Positions 8,422 through 17,247 of a stretch of 58,587 bases of DNA are shown here, in pieces. Position 1 is the first letter of the stretch; each line of letters begins with the position of its first letter. The stretch is taken from the NCBI GenBank assembly GCA_025355465.1, contig JANXZO010000022.1, positions 1-58,587 of the forward strand. The letters run 5' to 3'. The stretch is from Bacteroidales bacterium (GTDB lineage Bacteria > Bacteroidota > Bacteroidia > Bacteroidales > FEN-979). The translations under genes and the position numbers were made by a program. Under the pieces are notes generated by a model. That model worked only from the letters and a program-made list of their open reading frames with translations, was not told the DNA's origin and ran no database searches.

Positions 8422-8940
8422 TCAGTCAGCAGAAGGTTTTTCCTTGTATTTCAGCATCTTCGGAGTGATAAAAAATTCCTTAACCGGATCGCTTGAAGGA
8501 AGGTCTTCCCATTTGTCTGTCGGGAAGGTAAGGCAAACAACGCTGGAAGTTGGCATGTTTTCAATACCCGGATGAAGAAAGAGGTTGGCAAGGTGGGTGA
8601 TGGTAGGATTATGACCGAAAATTGCCGACGAACTAACCTCATTGGAAATACCATAAATAATATCGAGGATCCGGTCGTAATAGCCATCATAAATCTTCCT
8701 GTCGAGCTGGATCTTTTCCATCGGGTAATTAAATCCGACAGCCACCAATTTGGCGGTTTCATAGGCCCTTACTGCCGGACTTGAAATGATCAGGTCGAAG
8801 GTGGTTAACCGTTTTTCCAGAAATTTGATAATCAGCGCTGTTTTTTGGACTCCTTTGGGAATCAGCGGCCGGTCTGAATCAGATATGCCGGTTGATTCCC
8901 AGGATGATTTGGCGTGACGGAATAGGTATAGCGTCTTCAT
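8422..8940 (-). CDS. sixA: Phosphohistidine phosphatase SixA-type (histidine phosphatase superfamily)
   Basis: This 172-residue protein has the catalytic RHAKSSW motif at the N-terminus (R8, H9) and the second histidine in FGHNPT. SixA enzymes remove phosphate from phosphohistidine in phosphorelay or PTS proteins. Placement directly before ppk1, with a one-base gap, instead suggests a link to phosphate or polyphosphate turnover. The substrate cannot be read from the sequence. Confidence 0.88.
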   Translation of the reverse strand: MKTLYLFRHAKSSWESTGISDSDRPLIPKGVQKTALIIKFLEKRLTTFDLIISSPAVRAYETAKLVAVGFNYPMEKIQLDRKIYDGYYDRILDIIYGISNEVSSSAIFGHNPTITHLANLFLHPGIENMPTSSVVCLTFPTDKWEDLPSSDPVKEFFITPKMLKYKEKPSAD

Positions 8941-9004
8941 GATGGAGTAGTCTATTCGTGTACTTTTTCAATCCTTAATTCCATGGATTCGATCAATCCA
9001 CCGT

Positions 9005-10285
9005 TTAATAAGCAAACAGCGGAAATTCAGCCATCATTTCGTTCACTTTTTTTCTGACTTTCAGAATTTTATTCTCATTTTCGATATTGCTGATCACCTC
9101 ATCGATCAGGTTCACGATCTTTTCCATGTGTTTCTCCTTCATCCCGCGGGTGGTGATGGCGGGTGTTCCTACCCGGAGGCCGGAGGTCTGGAAAGGCGAA
9201 CGGCTGTCGAACGGAACCATGTTTTTGTTTACGGTGATGTCGGCCGTTACCAGTGTATTCTCAACCAGTTTTCCCGTAATATCGGGGAACTTGCTGCGGA
9301 GATCGATCAGCATCAGGTGGTTTTCGGTCCCGCCCGAAATAACGTTGTACCCTTTGTTCACAAAGGCTTTAGACATGGCTGATGCGTTTTTCTTTACCTG
9401 GATGATATATTCCATGTATTCTTCGGAAAGGCACTCGAAGAATGCCACTGCTTTGGCAGCAATAACGTGCTCCAGCGGTCCGCCCTGGATACCGGGAAAT
9501 ACGGCCGAGTCCAATAATTGAGACATCATCTTGATTTCACCCTTGGGTGTGGTCAACCCCCAGGGATTGGGGAAGTCTTTGCCCATGAGGATCATCCCTC
9601 CGCGAGGTCCGCGCAGGGTTTTGTGGGTGGTGGTGGTTACAACATGGCAATGAGGCAATGGGTCGTTGAGCAATCCGCGTGCGATCAACCCGGCAGGGTG
9701 TGCAATGTCAGCCAGGAGGATGGCACCGATCTTGTCGGCGATCTCGCGCATCCGCTTGTAATCCCAGTCGCGGGAGTAGGCCGAGGCGCCGGCAATGAGC
9801 AGTTTTGGCTTCACCTCCAAGGCTTTGGCCTCCATCTTATCGTAGTTGATCGTGCCGGTTTCCTGTTCAACCTGATAGCTTACCGCCTTGTACAGAATGC
9901 CCGAAGAATTCACAGGGGATCCGTGCGACAGGTGTCCGCCATGTGCCAGATCAAGTCCCATGAAGGTATCCCCTGGTTTCAGACAGGTCATCAGAACGGC
10001 CATGTTTGCCTGAGCACCGGAATGCGGCTGAACATTCGCCCATTCAGCGTTGAAAAGCATTTTAGCACGGTCAATGGCAAGCTGTTCGGACAGGTCTACA
10101 TTCACGCATCCTCCATAGTAGCGCTTGCCGGGGTAACCTTCAGCATATTTGTTGGTTAAGCACGATCCCATGGCTTTCAGCACCTGGCTGCTGACAAAGT
10201 TTTCGGAAGCGATGAGTTCCAGTCCGCTGGTTTGTCGGTGCAACTCATGCTTAATGATCTTGAAAATGGCAGAATCTTTTTTCAT
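9005..10285 (-). CDS. glyA: Serine hydroxymethyltransferase
   Basis: GlyA interconverts serine and glycine while charging tetrahydrofolate with a one-carbon unit, using pyridoxal phosphate. The 426-residue protein shows the family's ELIASENF near the N-terminus, [11 protein letters not shown], the DIAHPAGL stretch and the PLP lysine in [11 protein letters not shown] (K222). It is full length. A -7 element TACTTTTG lies at 10353-10346, upstream of the ATG. The sixA gene follows 64 bases downstream, and I see no convincing terminator in that gap. Confidence 0.97.
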   Translation of the reverse strand: MKKDSAIFKIIKHELHRQTSGLELIASENFVSSQVLKAMGSCLTNKYAEGYPGKRYYGGCVNVDLSEQLAIDRAKMLFNAEWANVQPHSGAQANMAVLMTCLKPGDTFMGLDLAHGGHLSHGSPVNSSGILYKAVSYQVEQETGTINYDKMEAKALEVKPKLLIAGASAYSRDWDYKRMREIADKIGAILLADIAHPAGLIARGLLNDPLPHCHVVTTTTHKTLRGPRGGMILMGKDFPNPWGLTTPKGEIKMMSQLLDSAVFPGIQGGPLEHVIAAKAVAFFECLSEEYMEYIIQVKKNASAMSKAFVNKGYNVISGGTENHLMLIDLRSKFPDITGKLVENTLVTADITVNKNMVPFDSRSPFQTSGLRVGTPAITTRGMKEKHMEKIVNLIDEVISNIENENKILKVRKKVNEMMAEFPLFAY

Positions 10286-10345
10286 AACAGCTTAAAATTT
10301 TGGAGGTTGTATATCGTTCTTTAGCGTAGAAATCATACGGAGGAA

Positions 10346-10353
10346 CAAAAGTA
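10346..10353 (-). promoter_or_regulatory. -7 element TACTTTTG for glyA
   Basis: This exact TAnnTTTG match on the minus strand would give a leader of about 55 bases before glyA. The -33 box is not clear. Confidence 0.45.
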
Positions 10354-10388
10354 AGATTATTTCGGATTATTTCTGGATATTTGCTAGC

Positions 10389-10423
10389 AAAAGTCAAAGG
10401 TCAAAAGTCGAAAGTCAAAGGTG
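10389..10423 (+). repeat. Heptanucleotide tandem repeat (five units)
   Basis: Five adjacent 7-base units read AAAAGTC, AAAGGTC, AAAAGTC, GAAAGTC and AAAGGTG. The final GTG is also the start codon of the next gene. Seven is not a multiple of three, so unit changes would alter spacing upstream but not the coding frame. Confidence 0.85.
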
Positions 10424-11584
10424 AAAATCAGTCTCGTATTGCTGCTTTGTCTGTTTCCAAATTTTCTTTGGGCCCAGTTTACTGCCGGGGTTGATGATAC
10501 CATTAATCCCGGGGTTCCGGTGACTCTTACGGCCAGTTACGGATTGATCGGTAACGAGGTGGCCACCACCGACGACGGAGTAGAAGGGCCCTTTCCGATC
10601 GGGTTTGATTTCTCCTTCTTCGGGAACATCTACACGCAATTTTATATTGGAGCGAACGGCTGGATCTCATTTTCCCCAAATCCCGACGCGAAGGGTCGCC
10701 GTGATGCATTTGCGGTGCCCAGCGCTGCCGACTACAACCCCAAAAATTGCATCCTCGGTCCCTGGCAGGACATGGATCCGGGTCAGATCAACAGTCCGTA
10801 CATTTTTTATCTCACTACCGGTAAAGCTCCGGTGCGAAGCTTGGTCGTTATGTGGTGTGAGTGTCCGCTTTATGCTACAGCGATGCGTGATTCACTGGTT
10901 ACTTTTCAGATCATTTTACGCGAAGGTTCCAATAATGTCGAAAACCATATCATGAAGAAACCTTCGGTAGACTGGCTCGGGAACAAGGCAACGCTCGGTT
11001 TGCAGAACATTACAGGTTATATCGGAATGGCGGTGCCAGGCCGCAATGCAACTTCCTGGCGAGCGGAGAAGGAGGCCTGGAGATATTCCCCAAGTTCGGC
11101 AGACAGCTTTCTCGTTGCCTCGATCCCTTACCATTTGCAGCCAGTCACGCCCGGAAGCAAAATCAGCTACCGCTGGTACCAGGGTTCGGAATTCATCTCA
11201 GACCAACAGAGTATTGTCGTAACGCCATCGCAAACAACAACCTACAGAGCGTTTTGCAGTGTTTGCAGCGGGGATACATTCTCTGCCCAGGTAACGGTTC
11301 ATGTGGTGCCGTACATTCCAAACGCTTTTACCCCTAACGGTGACGGGCTTAACGACCTGTTCACCATCACGGGTCTGCCGAAAGAGAACATCACGCAATT
11401 CAATTTCCAGATTTTTAACCGATGGGGCCAGCTGGTTTTTCTCACTCGAGACATAATGGAGGGCTGGGATGGAAGGAGCAAAGGGGAATACTGTCCGACG
11501 GATGTTTATTTCTGGGTGATTTATTGGGAAGACAACAAAAAAACCAAAGTTACCAATAAGGGAATGATAACCCTCGTACGTTAA
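10421..11584 (+). CDS. Secreted T9SS cargo protein with gliding-motility-type C-terminal (type B) sorting domain
   Basis: This 387-residue protein starts at a GTG and has a signal peptide ending FLWAQ (about residues 1-19). The middle (about 30-230) is a beta-rich domain built around a GFDFSFFGN/IGANGWISF stretch, like the N-terminal domain of many Bacteroidota surface proteins. Next comes an Ig/PKD-like segment (about 235-290). The end (about 295-387) is the gliding-motility-associated C-terminal domain, with PNAFTPNGDG, FNRWGQLVF and WDG. That domain is known to direct export through the type IX secretion system. The ligand or function is unknown. A heptad repeat provides its start codon and an octamer repeat lies just past its stop. 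Confidence 0.9.
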   Translation: MKISLVLLLCLFPNFLWAQFTAGVDDTINPGVPVTLTASYGLIGNEVATTDDGVEGPFPIGFDFSFFGNIYTQFYIGANGWISFSPNPDAKGRRDAFAVPSAADYNPKNCILGPWQDMDPGQINSPYIFYLTTGKAPVRSLVVMWCECPLYATAMRDSLVTFQIILREGSNNVENHIMKKPSVDWLGNKATLGLQNITGYIGMAVPGRNATSWRAEKEAWRYSPSSADSFLVASIPYHLQPVTPGSKISYRWYQGSEFISDQQSIVVTPSQTTTYRAFCSVCSGDTFSAQVTVHVVPYIPNAFTPNGDGLNDLFTITGLPKENITQFNFQIFNRWGQLVFLTRDIMEGWDGRSKGEYCPTDVYFWVIYWEDNKKTKVTNKGMITLVR

Positions 11585-11612
11585 TTTTTTTCTTGTTTTT
11601 CAGCCCATCTAC

Positions 11613-11668
11613 CCACATCACCACATCACCACATTACCACATTACCACATTATCACATTACCACATTA
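11613..11668 (+). repeat. Octanucleotide tandem repeat (seven units)
   Basis: Seven 8-base units of consensus CCACATTA (two read CCACATCA, one TCACATTA) fill the gap between two convergent genes. On the minus strand the repeat runs into the 3' end of the hybrid kinase and supplies its last codons and the TGA stop. Confidence 0.9.
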
Positions 11669-13584
11669 TCCAACAGATCGATCAGAACCTGTTTGTAAAA
11701 TGGCTTTTCGAGGTAATGGTTGGCTCCTTTGGAGATGATGTAATCCTTCTCATTCCGGAAAGCATAACCGGTTACCGCGATGATCGGGGTGAGCCTGTAA
11801 TCCTGCATTTCCCTGATCTTCCCGATCACATAAATTCCGTCAATTCCCGGCCCGAGATTAATATCCATCAGGATGGCTTTGTATTTTTTGGTTTTAACCA
11901 TCTCCAGCGATGATTCCCCGTCCCTTGCAACCTCAAGCCGGTAGTTCTTCAGCAGGTAATGTTTCACCAGGTCAATGTTGGCTTCATTGTCTTCAACAAG
12001 CAGAATCAGTGGAGGCTCCCTTAATGGATCATTAGTTTCTTCCGGAATGATCAGGTCGGGTTTATCAGTTGTATTGCTGGCTTGTTTTGTTGAGCCGGAG
12101 GGGAGGATTATTACGAATTCAGCCCCTTTCCCGGCTTCACTTTTCAGTGAGATTTTGCCATTGAGCGTGCGGATCGCCTTCCTGACGATGGCCAGGCCAA
12201 GTCCGCTGCCTTCATAAGGCCGGTTATATCCCTCCTCCGCCTGCCTGAATTCCTCGAAGATGATTTCCTGTTTTTCTGGCGCAATTCCAATACCGGTGTC
12301 GCGGATCCGGATATCCAGTTCCCCGTTGGCAGTATATTTACCTGTAATTGAAATGCTGCCTGTGCTTGTGAACTTTACCGCGTTCTCAATAATATTGAAC
12401 AGGGAACGGCGAAGGAGGTGCTCATCGGTCACCACCAGGAGCGAAGGTTCGATGGCTACTTCCAATGCAAGTCCCTTGCTATTTATCATCGCGTCGAGGC
12501 ATTCACAGATGCTCCCGATGATATCCCTAATGTCGACCGTAACAGGTTTAAGCGGAATTCCTGATTCAAGCTGGGCAAAAAGCATGATGGAATCGAGTGT
12601 TTGCTGAAGTCTTTTTCCCGACAGGAAAATATGTTCCGACATCGTTTTTGAATGTGGGTCAGAAAGTTCACCTGCAAGAATTTCAGAAAATCCGAGTATC
12701 CCATTCATGGGGGTACGGAATTCATGGCTCATATTCTGAAGTAAAGCAGATTTCATCCGGCTCGACTCCTCTGCTGCCATTTTTGCCTGGATCAACTCTT
12801 GTTCCGCTAACTTCTTTTCGGTAATGTCTGATAATATACCGCCCACCATCGACTCCCCGCCGCTATCTCCGGAAATGATGTAGCGTTGGTCCTTGACCCA
12901 CCTTTCCGATCCGTCCGAACGACGGATCCGATATTCATGGGTACTGATGCCGTGTGGGTTCAATTCCGTGATGAAATTTGTATAGCCGGACACATCTTCC
13001 GCGATAACGGACTCAATCCACCGTGATGGCTGTGCCCGGACATCATCCAGTTCAATATCATAAATTTTAGTGAAAGCTGCATTAATGATGTATGTTCTGG
13101 TCCCTTCAAGATTGGCAAGCCACACAACATCAAGCAGGTCCCGGATCAGTCGCTGAAACCGCTTTTCGGTTTGAGTAAGTACGGTTTCCACCCGTTTTTT
13201 ATCCCGTTTCATGGCCGTCTCCTCAAGTTCCCGCTTCACGGCAGGTCCGAGCCTGTGAAGATGGGTTTTCATCAGGTAGTCATTCGCCCCTCCTTTCATG
13301 ATGCTTACCGCAATGTCTTCTCCCACAGTTCCTGAAACAAGGATAAAAGGAATGTCAAGTCCTTTCGACTTAAACAGTTCCAGGGCATCTCCGCCACCGA
13401 ATCCCGGCATGGAGAAATCGGAAATTACGATGTCCCAACCGCCACGATCGAGCGCCTTATTCATTTCGTCGCGTGTTTTTACCTGAACATGATCAACTTC
13501 GAATCCCTCTTTCCTCAGTTGCCTGATGAGCAACAGTGCATCCGTGTCATTGTCTTCGGCCAGCAACAAATTGATTTTCGTCAT
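11653..13584 (-). CDS. Hybrid sensor kinase, REC-PAS-HisKA-HATPase-REC
   Basis: This 643-residue cytoplasmic protein has no membrane helix. Domains in order are a receiver (1-120, phospho-acceptor D56), a PAS/PAC domain (about 140-258), a dimerisation/phosphoacceptor domain with H287 in NMSHEFRTPMNG, an ATPase domain with N (IIENAVKF), G1 (DTGIG) and G2 (GSGLGL) boxes, and a second receiver (about 525-643, D574). The leading receiver suggests it takes phosphate or a signal from another kinase. The propeller kinase gene lies 45 bases upstream on the same strand and is the obvious candidate. No DNA-binding output is present. Its last residues and stop codon fall inside an octamer repeat. Confidence 0.93.
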   Translation of the reverse strand: MTKINLLLAEDNDTDALLLIRQLRKEGFEVDHVQVKTRDEMNKALDRGGWDIVISDFSMPGFGGGDALELFKSKGLDIPFILVSGTVGEDIAVSIMKGGANDYLMKTHLHRLGPAVKRELEETAMKRDKKRVETVLTQTEKRFQRLIRDLLDVVWLANLEGTRTYIINAAFTKIYDIELDDVRAQPSRWIESVIAEDVSGYTNFITELNPHGISTHEYRIRRSDGSERWVKDQRYIISGDSGGESMVGGILSDITEKKLAEQELIQAKMAAEESSRMKSALLQNMSHEFRTPMNGILGFSEILAGELSDPHSKTMSEHIFLSGKRLQQTLDSIMLFAQLESGIPLKPVTVDIRDIIGSICECLDAMINSKGLALEVAIEPSLLVVTDEHLLRRSLFNIIENAVKFTSTGSISITGKYTANGELDIRIRDTGIGIAPEKQEIIFEEFRQAEEGYNRPYEGSGLGLAIVRKAIRTLNGKISLKSEAGKGAEFVIILPSGSTKQASNTTDKPDLIIPEETNDPLREPPLILLVEDNEANIDLVKHYLLKNYRLEVARDGESSLEMVKTKKYKAILMDINLGPGIDGIYVIGKIREMQDYRLTPIIAVTGYAFRNEKDYIISKGANHYLEKPFYKQVLIDLLDNVVM

Positions 13585-13629
13585 ACTTCCAAATGGATTT
13601 TGGACCGGAAAATTATCTCTTATTTCTGG

Positions 13630-16600
13630 TTATTTTAGCGTAAAGAAAAATGTGGTTCCTTTACCGGGCTCGCTTTCCGCCCAGATTGAACCACCGTGTT
13701 TCTGAATGATCCTTTTTACTGTAGCAAGTCCGATGCCTGTTCCCTGGAACTGGTCATCGCTGTGCAGTCGCTGAAATGGAGTAAATAATTTGTCATAATG
13801 GTGCATGTCAAAACCCACCCCGTTATCATGGATAAAGATGGAATTTTTTCCATCTTTATCCACTTTTCCAAAAGTTATCATGGCGTTCATCTGATGGGAT
13901 GAATATTTCCAGGCATTGTCGAGGAGGTTTTGCAGGGCGATCTGTATCAGTCTTGCATCGCAATCAACCACAAAATCCTGTTGGATCGAAAAGGAAATTT
14001 TGCGTTCGGGGTTGGCAGTTTTGTGTTTCTCCAGTATTTTTTCTGCCATGCTGCTGAGGTTCACATCTGTTCTTTCGATCTCCTGGCGTGCAATACGTGA
14101 TAGTTTCAACAGTTCATCGATCAGTTGGCTCATGGTAGCCACCGATTCTGAGATTTTTGCCAGAAAATCCTGTGCTGTAACATCCAGCTTTTCACCGTAA
14201 TCTTCATTCAATGCGGCAATCAATCCTTCAATTCGCCTCACCGGTGCTTTCAGGTCATGGGAAACGGAATAGGAAAATGCTTCCAGTTCGGCATTGGTCG
14301 CCCCAAGCTGGGCAGTCCGGTCAATTACTTTTTCTTCCAGCTCTTCATTCAGCTTCCGGATCTCTTCAGTGCGGATAAACACAAGGTGTTCCAGCTCTTT
14401 TTCGCGCACCTGCCTGATCCGGTATTTCATGAAGAAGTAAAAAATTCCGATCACCAGCAAGATACATAGCAACAGGAACCAGGTAGTCTGATAAAAATAT
14501 GGTTTAAGGTGTATCTCTATGAGCTGCGTCTGGTCGCCCCATTGCCCTTGATGATTCATCACCTGCAGCTGAAATATGTAATCGCCGGGAGGCAATTTGT
14601 TGTAAAAGGCTGACCGCCTTGTTTTGGCTTCAATCCATGTCTGGTCATACCCTTCAAGTTTATAGCGGAAATTCAGGTCTTCCGGCAAGATAAAGCTTGG
14701 TGCCGTATATTTTATCTCCATTTCAATGGCCCCGGCTGGGATGACATAGCTGTTAGAAATTCCCAACGACTCATTGTTGATACTCAGATCCTGCAGGATG
14801 GCCAAAGGAGCATAAGAAGGCAATTCAATCGTTTGGGGATCAACCTCAACGATACCCAGCATGGTCGGAAACCAAATCTTATGGTCGCTGGTCTCGCAAC
14901 CTGCCGGGAATATAGCTCCGGTACAACTGCCCGCTTTTATTCCTTCCGCCTCGCCAAGTGAAATAATATTTAACGTTGTTAATTCCCCCTTTATGCAGGC
15001 TTCAATATCAGTTCGTTTCACGGCTATAATGCCGTTGCTGCTTCCCATCCATAGTTTTCCTCCCTGGTCTTCCACAATATGTGTGATGGCTTGCGGGTAG
15101 TTAAGGAATTGTCCGAGCTGATTGATTTTGCCTGTCTTTCCGTCGATGCGGTTAAGCCCGTCGTGTGCAGTGCCAACCCACATCGACCCCGATGCATCCC
15201 TGTAAAAACAGAGAATCATGTTGTCCGACAATCCATCCTTGCGGGTAATCGATTGTATCTTCCCATTGCGGATAATGTTAATGCCGCCCTCCTGCGTACC
15301 TGCCCACATGCTGCCTGAAGGACCTTCGTAGAAACACAGAACCTTGTCGTCTGTGAGGCCATCTGTTTTTCTGATCGTTCTGATGCTTCCGTCCTTTACG
15401 ACGATGATACCGGCATCCGTGCCGATCCACAGCGAATGGTCGCCCGATTCTATAACCGACCGGAATTGTGTATTTGGCAGCAACTGGCCGGCTTTGAACG
15501 GTTTGTTTGCCTTTCCGCCAGATCCTGCCAGAAATCCATAGGTGGCAGCCCAGATGATGTTGTCGGGACCTCCGCCTGCTATTGAAAACACAGGCTTGTC
15601 CTGGGTGTTAAACCGGGAACTCATATCGGTGAACTTCCCATTCCGGTAACAAACAATTTTACCCGATTCGCTGCTCACCCAGATGTCGCCGCTGTGGTCC
15701 TTGAAAATTGCCATTACCGAATTGTCCTTGAGCCCATCCGAGGTGGTGTAAGTTTTTACCAGATTGTTTCTGAGTCTGAAAATTGATGCACCCTGGGTTC
15801 CGATGATAACGTCGCCCTCGCGATCGGTGATCACGGAGGTGCAATTCGAACTATTCAGCAACGGGTCGGAGACGATACGTATGAAGGTTGAATTCGAAGG
15901 ATCATACACCAGCGGCCCGAGATCTCGCGACAGAACCCAAATCTTCCCTTCAGAATCCTGGTGAAATGCATTGATTGGGGACCCCTCTGACTGTTTCGGT
16001 TGATTGAATTGTTCAAATTTACCGGAGCTGAAGGTAATGATCTTTCCCTGGTTGGTGCCGATCCAGAGCTTTCCAGTCTTGTCATAGTGCAGGCTGCTGA
16101 CATCATTCCACACTAATCCGTCATTTTTTCCGTATGAATGTACCTTTCCATCCTTGATCAAATAGAGGCCTGACATAGCACCTGCCCAGATTTCATTCCC
16201 GTTACCGGCTGCAAGGCAACCGATGCCCTGGGAAAGCAATCCTTCGCCCGTGCCGTATCTTTTGAATTGTTTATTCCTGTAGCAGATGAGACCCGCCCCG
16301 TCGGTGGCTATCCATAAACCTCCGTCTTTGTCTTCGGTGATGGCTTTGATCGTACTGTTATGAAAATCCTTTTTACTGCCAATTATTTCAAACCGGCCAT
16401 TCCTGTATCTTGCCAGCAATCCATTGTACAATCCGCAATAAAGACTGCTGTCACGGGCAATATACAAGGCACTGCAGTCATCTTCCGTAAGCTCCGACGC
16501 CGTATGGCGGTTGAAAAGGGTGGTGGAGATCCCGTCAAAACGATAAATGCCCGATTCACTCCCCATCCATACATATCCCTCATAATCCTGAACCATGGTG

Positions 16601-16755
16601 TACACCATGGACGGGAGTCCGCTGTTCTCTTTCCATCGAACAACATTTAACTGATTTTCATCTGAAAGGATGATGTTATCCTGTGCAACCAGCTCAGGGC
16701 CGGTAAACAAAGAGGTCAAAATGAATAACAAAAGGGACGCAAAATGGAAGTGCAT
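13630..16755 (-). CDS. Two-propeller periplasmic sensor histidine kinase (Reg_prop/Y_Y_Y)
   Basis: This 1041-residue membrane kinase has a signal peptide, then about 620 residues of two-component-regulator propeller repeats (recurrent WIGT, WVGT and WAGT blades), a Y_Y_Y domain (about 660-750), one membrane helix (about 759-778), a coiled linker, a phosphoacceptor domain with H833 in SYSVSHDLKAP, and an ATPase domain. This is the sensor layout of Bacteroidota hybrid two-component systems, but the receiver and AraC output are absent. The frame can start at 16779, but that ATG overlaps a -7 element (16784-16777), so the start at 16755 is preferred. It is likely to bind a carbohydrate or breakdown product; the ligand is unknown. 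Confidence 0.93.
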   Translation of the reverse strand: MHFHFASLLLFILTSLFTGPELVAQDNIILSDENQLNVVRWKENSGLPSMVYTMVQDYEGYVWMGSESGIYRFDGISTTLFNRHTASELTEDDCSALYIARDSSLYCGLYNGLLARYRNGRFEIIGSKKDFHNSTIKAITEDKDGGLWIATDGAGLICYRNKQFKRYGTGEGLLSQGIGCLAAGNGNEIWAGAMSGLYLIKDGKVHSYGKNDGLVWNDVSSLHYDKTGKLWIGTNQGKIITFSSGKFEQFNQPKQSEGSPINAFHQDSEGKIWVLSRDLGPLVYDPSNSTFIRIVSDPLLNSSNCTSVITDREGDVIIGTQGASIFRLRNNLVKTYTTSDGLKDNSVMAIFKDHSGDIWVSSESGKIVCYRNGKFTDMSSRFNTQDKPVFSIAGGGPDNIIWAATYGFLAGSGGKANKPFKAGQLLPNTQFRSVIESGDHSLWIGTDAGIIVVKDGSIRTIRKTDGLTDDKVLCFYEGPSGSMWAGTQEGGINIIRNGKIQSITRKDGLSDNMILCFYRDASGSMWVGTAHDGLNRIDGKTGKINQLGQFLNYPQAITHIVEDQGGKLWMGSSNGIIAVKRTDIEACIKGELTTLNIISLGEAEGIKAGSCTGAIFPAGCETSDHKIWFPTMLGIVEVDPQTIELPSYAPLAILQDLSINNESLGISNSYVIPAGAIEMEIKYTAPSFILPEDLNFRYKLEGYDQTWIEAKTRRSAFYNKLPPGDYIFQLQVMNHQGQWGDQTQLIEIHLKPYFYQTTWFLLLCILLVIGIFYFFMKYRIRQVREKELEHLVFIRTEEIRKLNEELEEKVIDRTAQLGATNAELEAFSYSVSHDLKAPVRRIEGLIAALNEDYGEKLDVTAQDFLAKISESVATMSQLIDELLKLSRIARQEIERTDVNLSSMAEKILEKHKTANPERKISFSIQQDFVVDCDARLIQIALQNLLDNAWKYSSHQMNAMITFGKVDKDGKNSIFIHDNGVGFDMHHYDKLFTPFQRLHSDDQFQGTGIGLATVKRIIQKHGGSIWAESEPGKGTTFFFTLK

Positions 16756-16776
16756 AAATTCACCAATTTTTCCTAT

Positions 16777-16784
16777 CAAAAGTA
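16777..16784 (-). promoter_or_regulatory. -7 element TACTTTTG for the propeller kinase
   Basis: This exact TAnnTTTG match covers the upstream in-frame ATG at 16779, so transcription would begin downstream of that codon. It therefore supports the start at 16755 and a very short leader. Confidence 0.5.
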
Positions 16785-16877
16785 TAAAATATTTTTTTGG
16801 TACATAATTATTATTAATTTAGTTGCGCCTTCAATTGCATTCCATGATAATTCTAAATTAACCTTATTCCCTGAGTT

Positions 16878-17138
16878 ATGGCAAAACTGTTTGTGACCAT
16901 TGTTAACACTCCTGTTCCCGTGTTGTTTTTTGAAGCGCTGGATTTTCAAAAGGCAATGCCTGCTGACCTCATTTCAATAATTGAACATTTTGGCCCGAAA
17001 CCATCCAAAGGAAGGATCTGGAAAATTCACAAAACCTCGAGAGCCGTTGGCCAGATGCTGGACCATGCACTAAGTTTCGCCTCCAATGGCATTTTGGATG
17101 GTGACTCGGTGTCGCTTGTTGAATATCCTGAAATTTAA
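16878..17138 (+). CDS. Small orphan protein of 86 residues
   Basis: I do not recognise this protein. It has no signal peptide, membrane helix or cysteine motif. The alternation of short hydrophobic strands at both ends (FVTIVNTPVPVLFF near the N-terminus and DGDSVSLVEY near the C-terminus) around a helical middle is loosely like a small beta-grasp fold, but that is a guess. It lies between the divergent propeller kinase and the GH29 gene, with its own ATG and a codon usage that looks normal for the window. A weak GC stem followed by T residues lies about 40 bases after its stop. Confidence 0.6.
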   Translation: MAKLFVTIVNTPVPVLFFEALDFQKAMPADLISIIEHFGPKPSKGRIWKIHKTSRAVGQMLDHALSFASNGILDGDSVSLVEYPEI

Positions 17139-17179
17139 GCAGACCCCGCGAAATAGTTTACGCAACTTCTGATTTTCCT

Positions 17180-17210
17180 GCCGGCTGCTGCCATGCATGT
17201 CCGGCTTTTT
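17180..17210 (+). terminator. Weak candidate terminator after the 86-residue gene
   Basis: A GCCGG/CCGGC stem with a 16-base loop is followed by five T residues. The stem is short and the loop long, so this is only a possibility. It sits just before the GH29 gene. Confidence 0.25.
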
Positions 17211-17247
17211 GTTATTTTTACCACGTACATTTATTCATTTTCGCGCC

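Noticed and set aside
8941-9004. GGATT/AATCC hairpin between glyA and sixA considered as a terminator
   Set aside because: The stem is only five bases and no T-run follows on the transcribed strand.
10389-11668. Tandem repeats considered as a CRISPR array
   Set aside because: The units are 7 and 8 bases long with no spacers, so these are simple tandem repeats.
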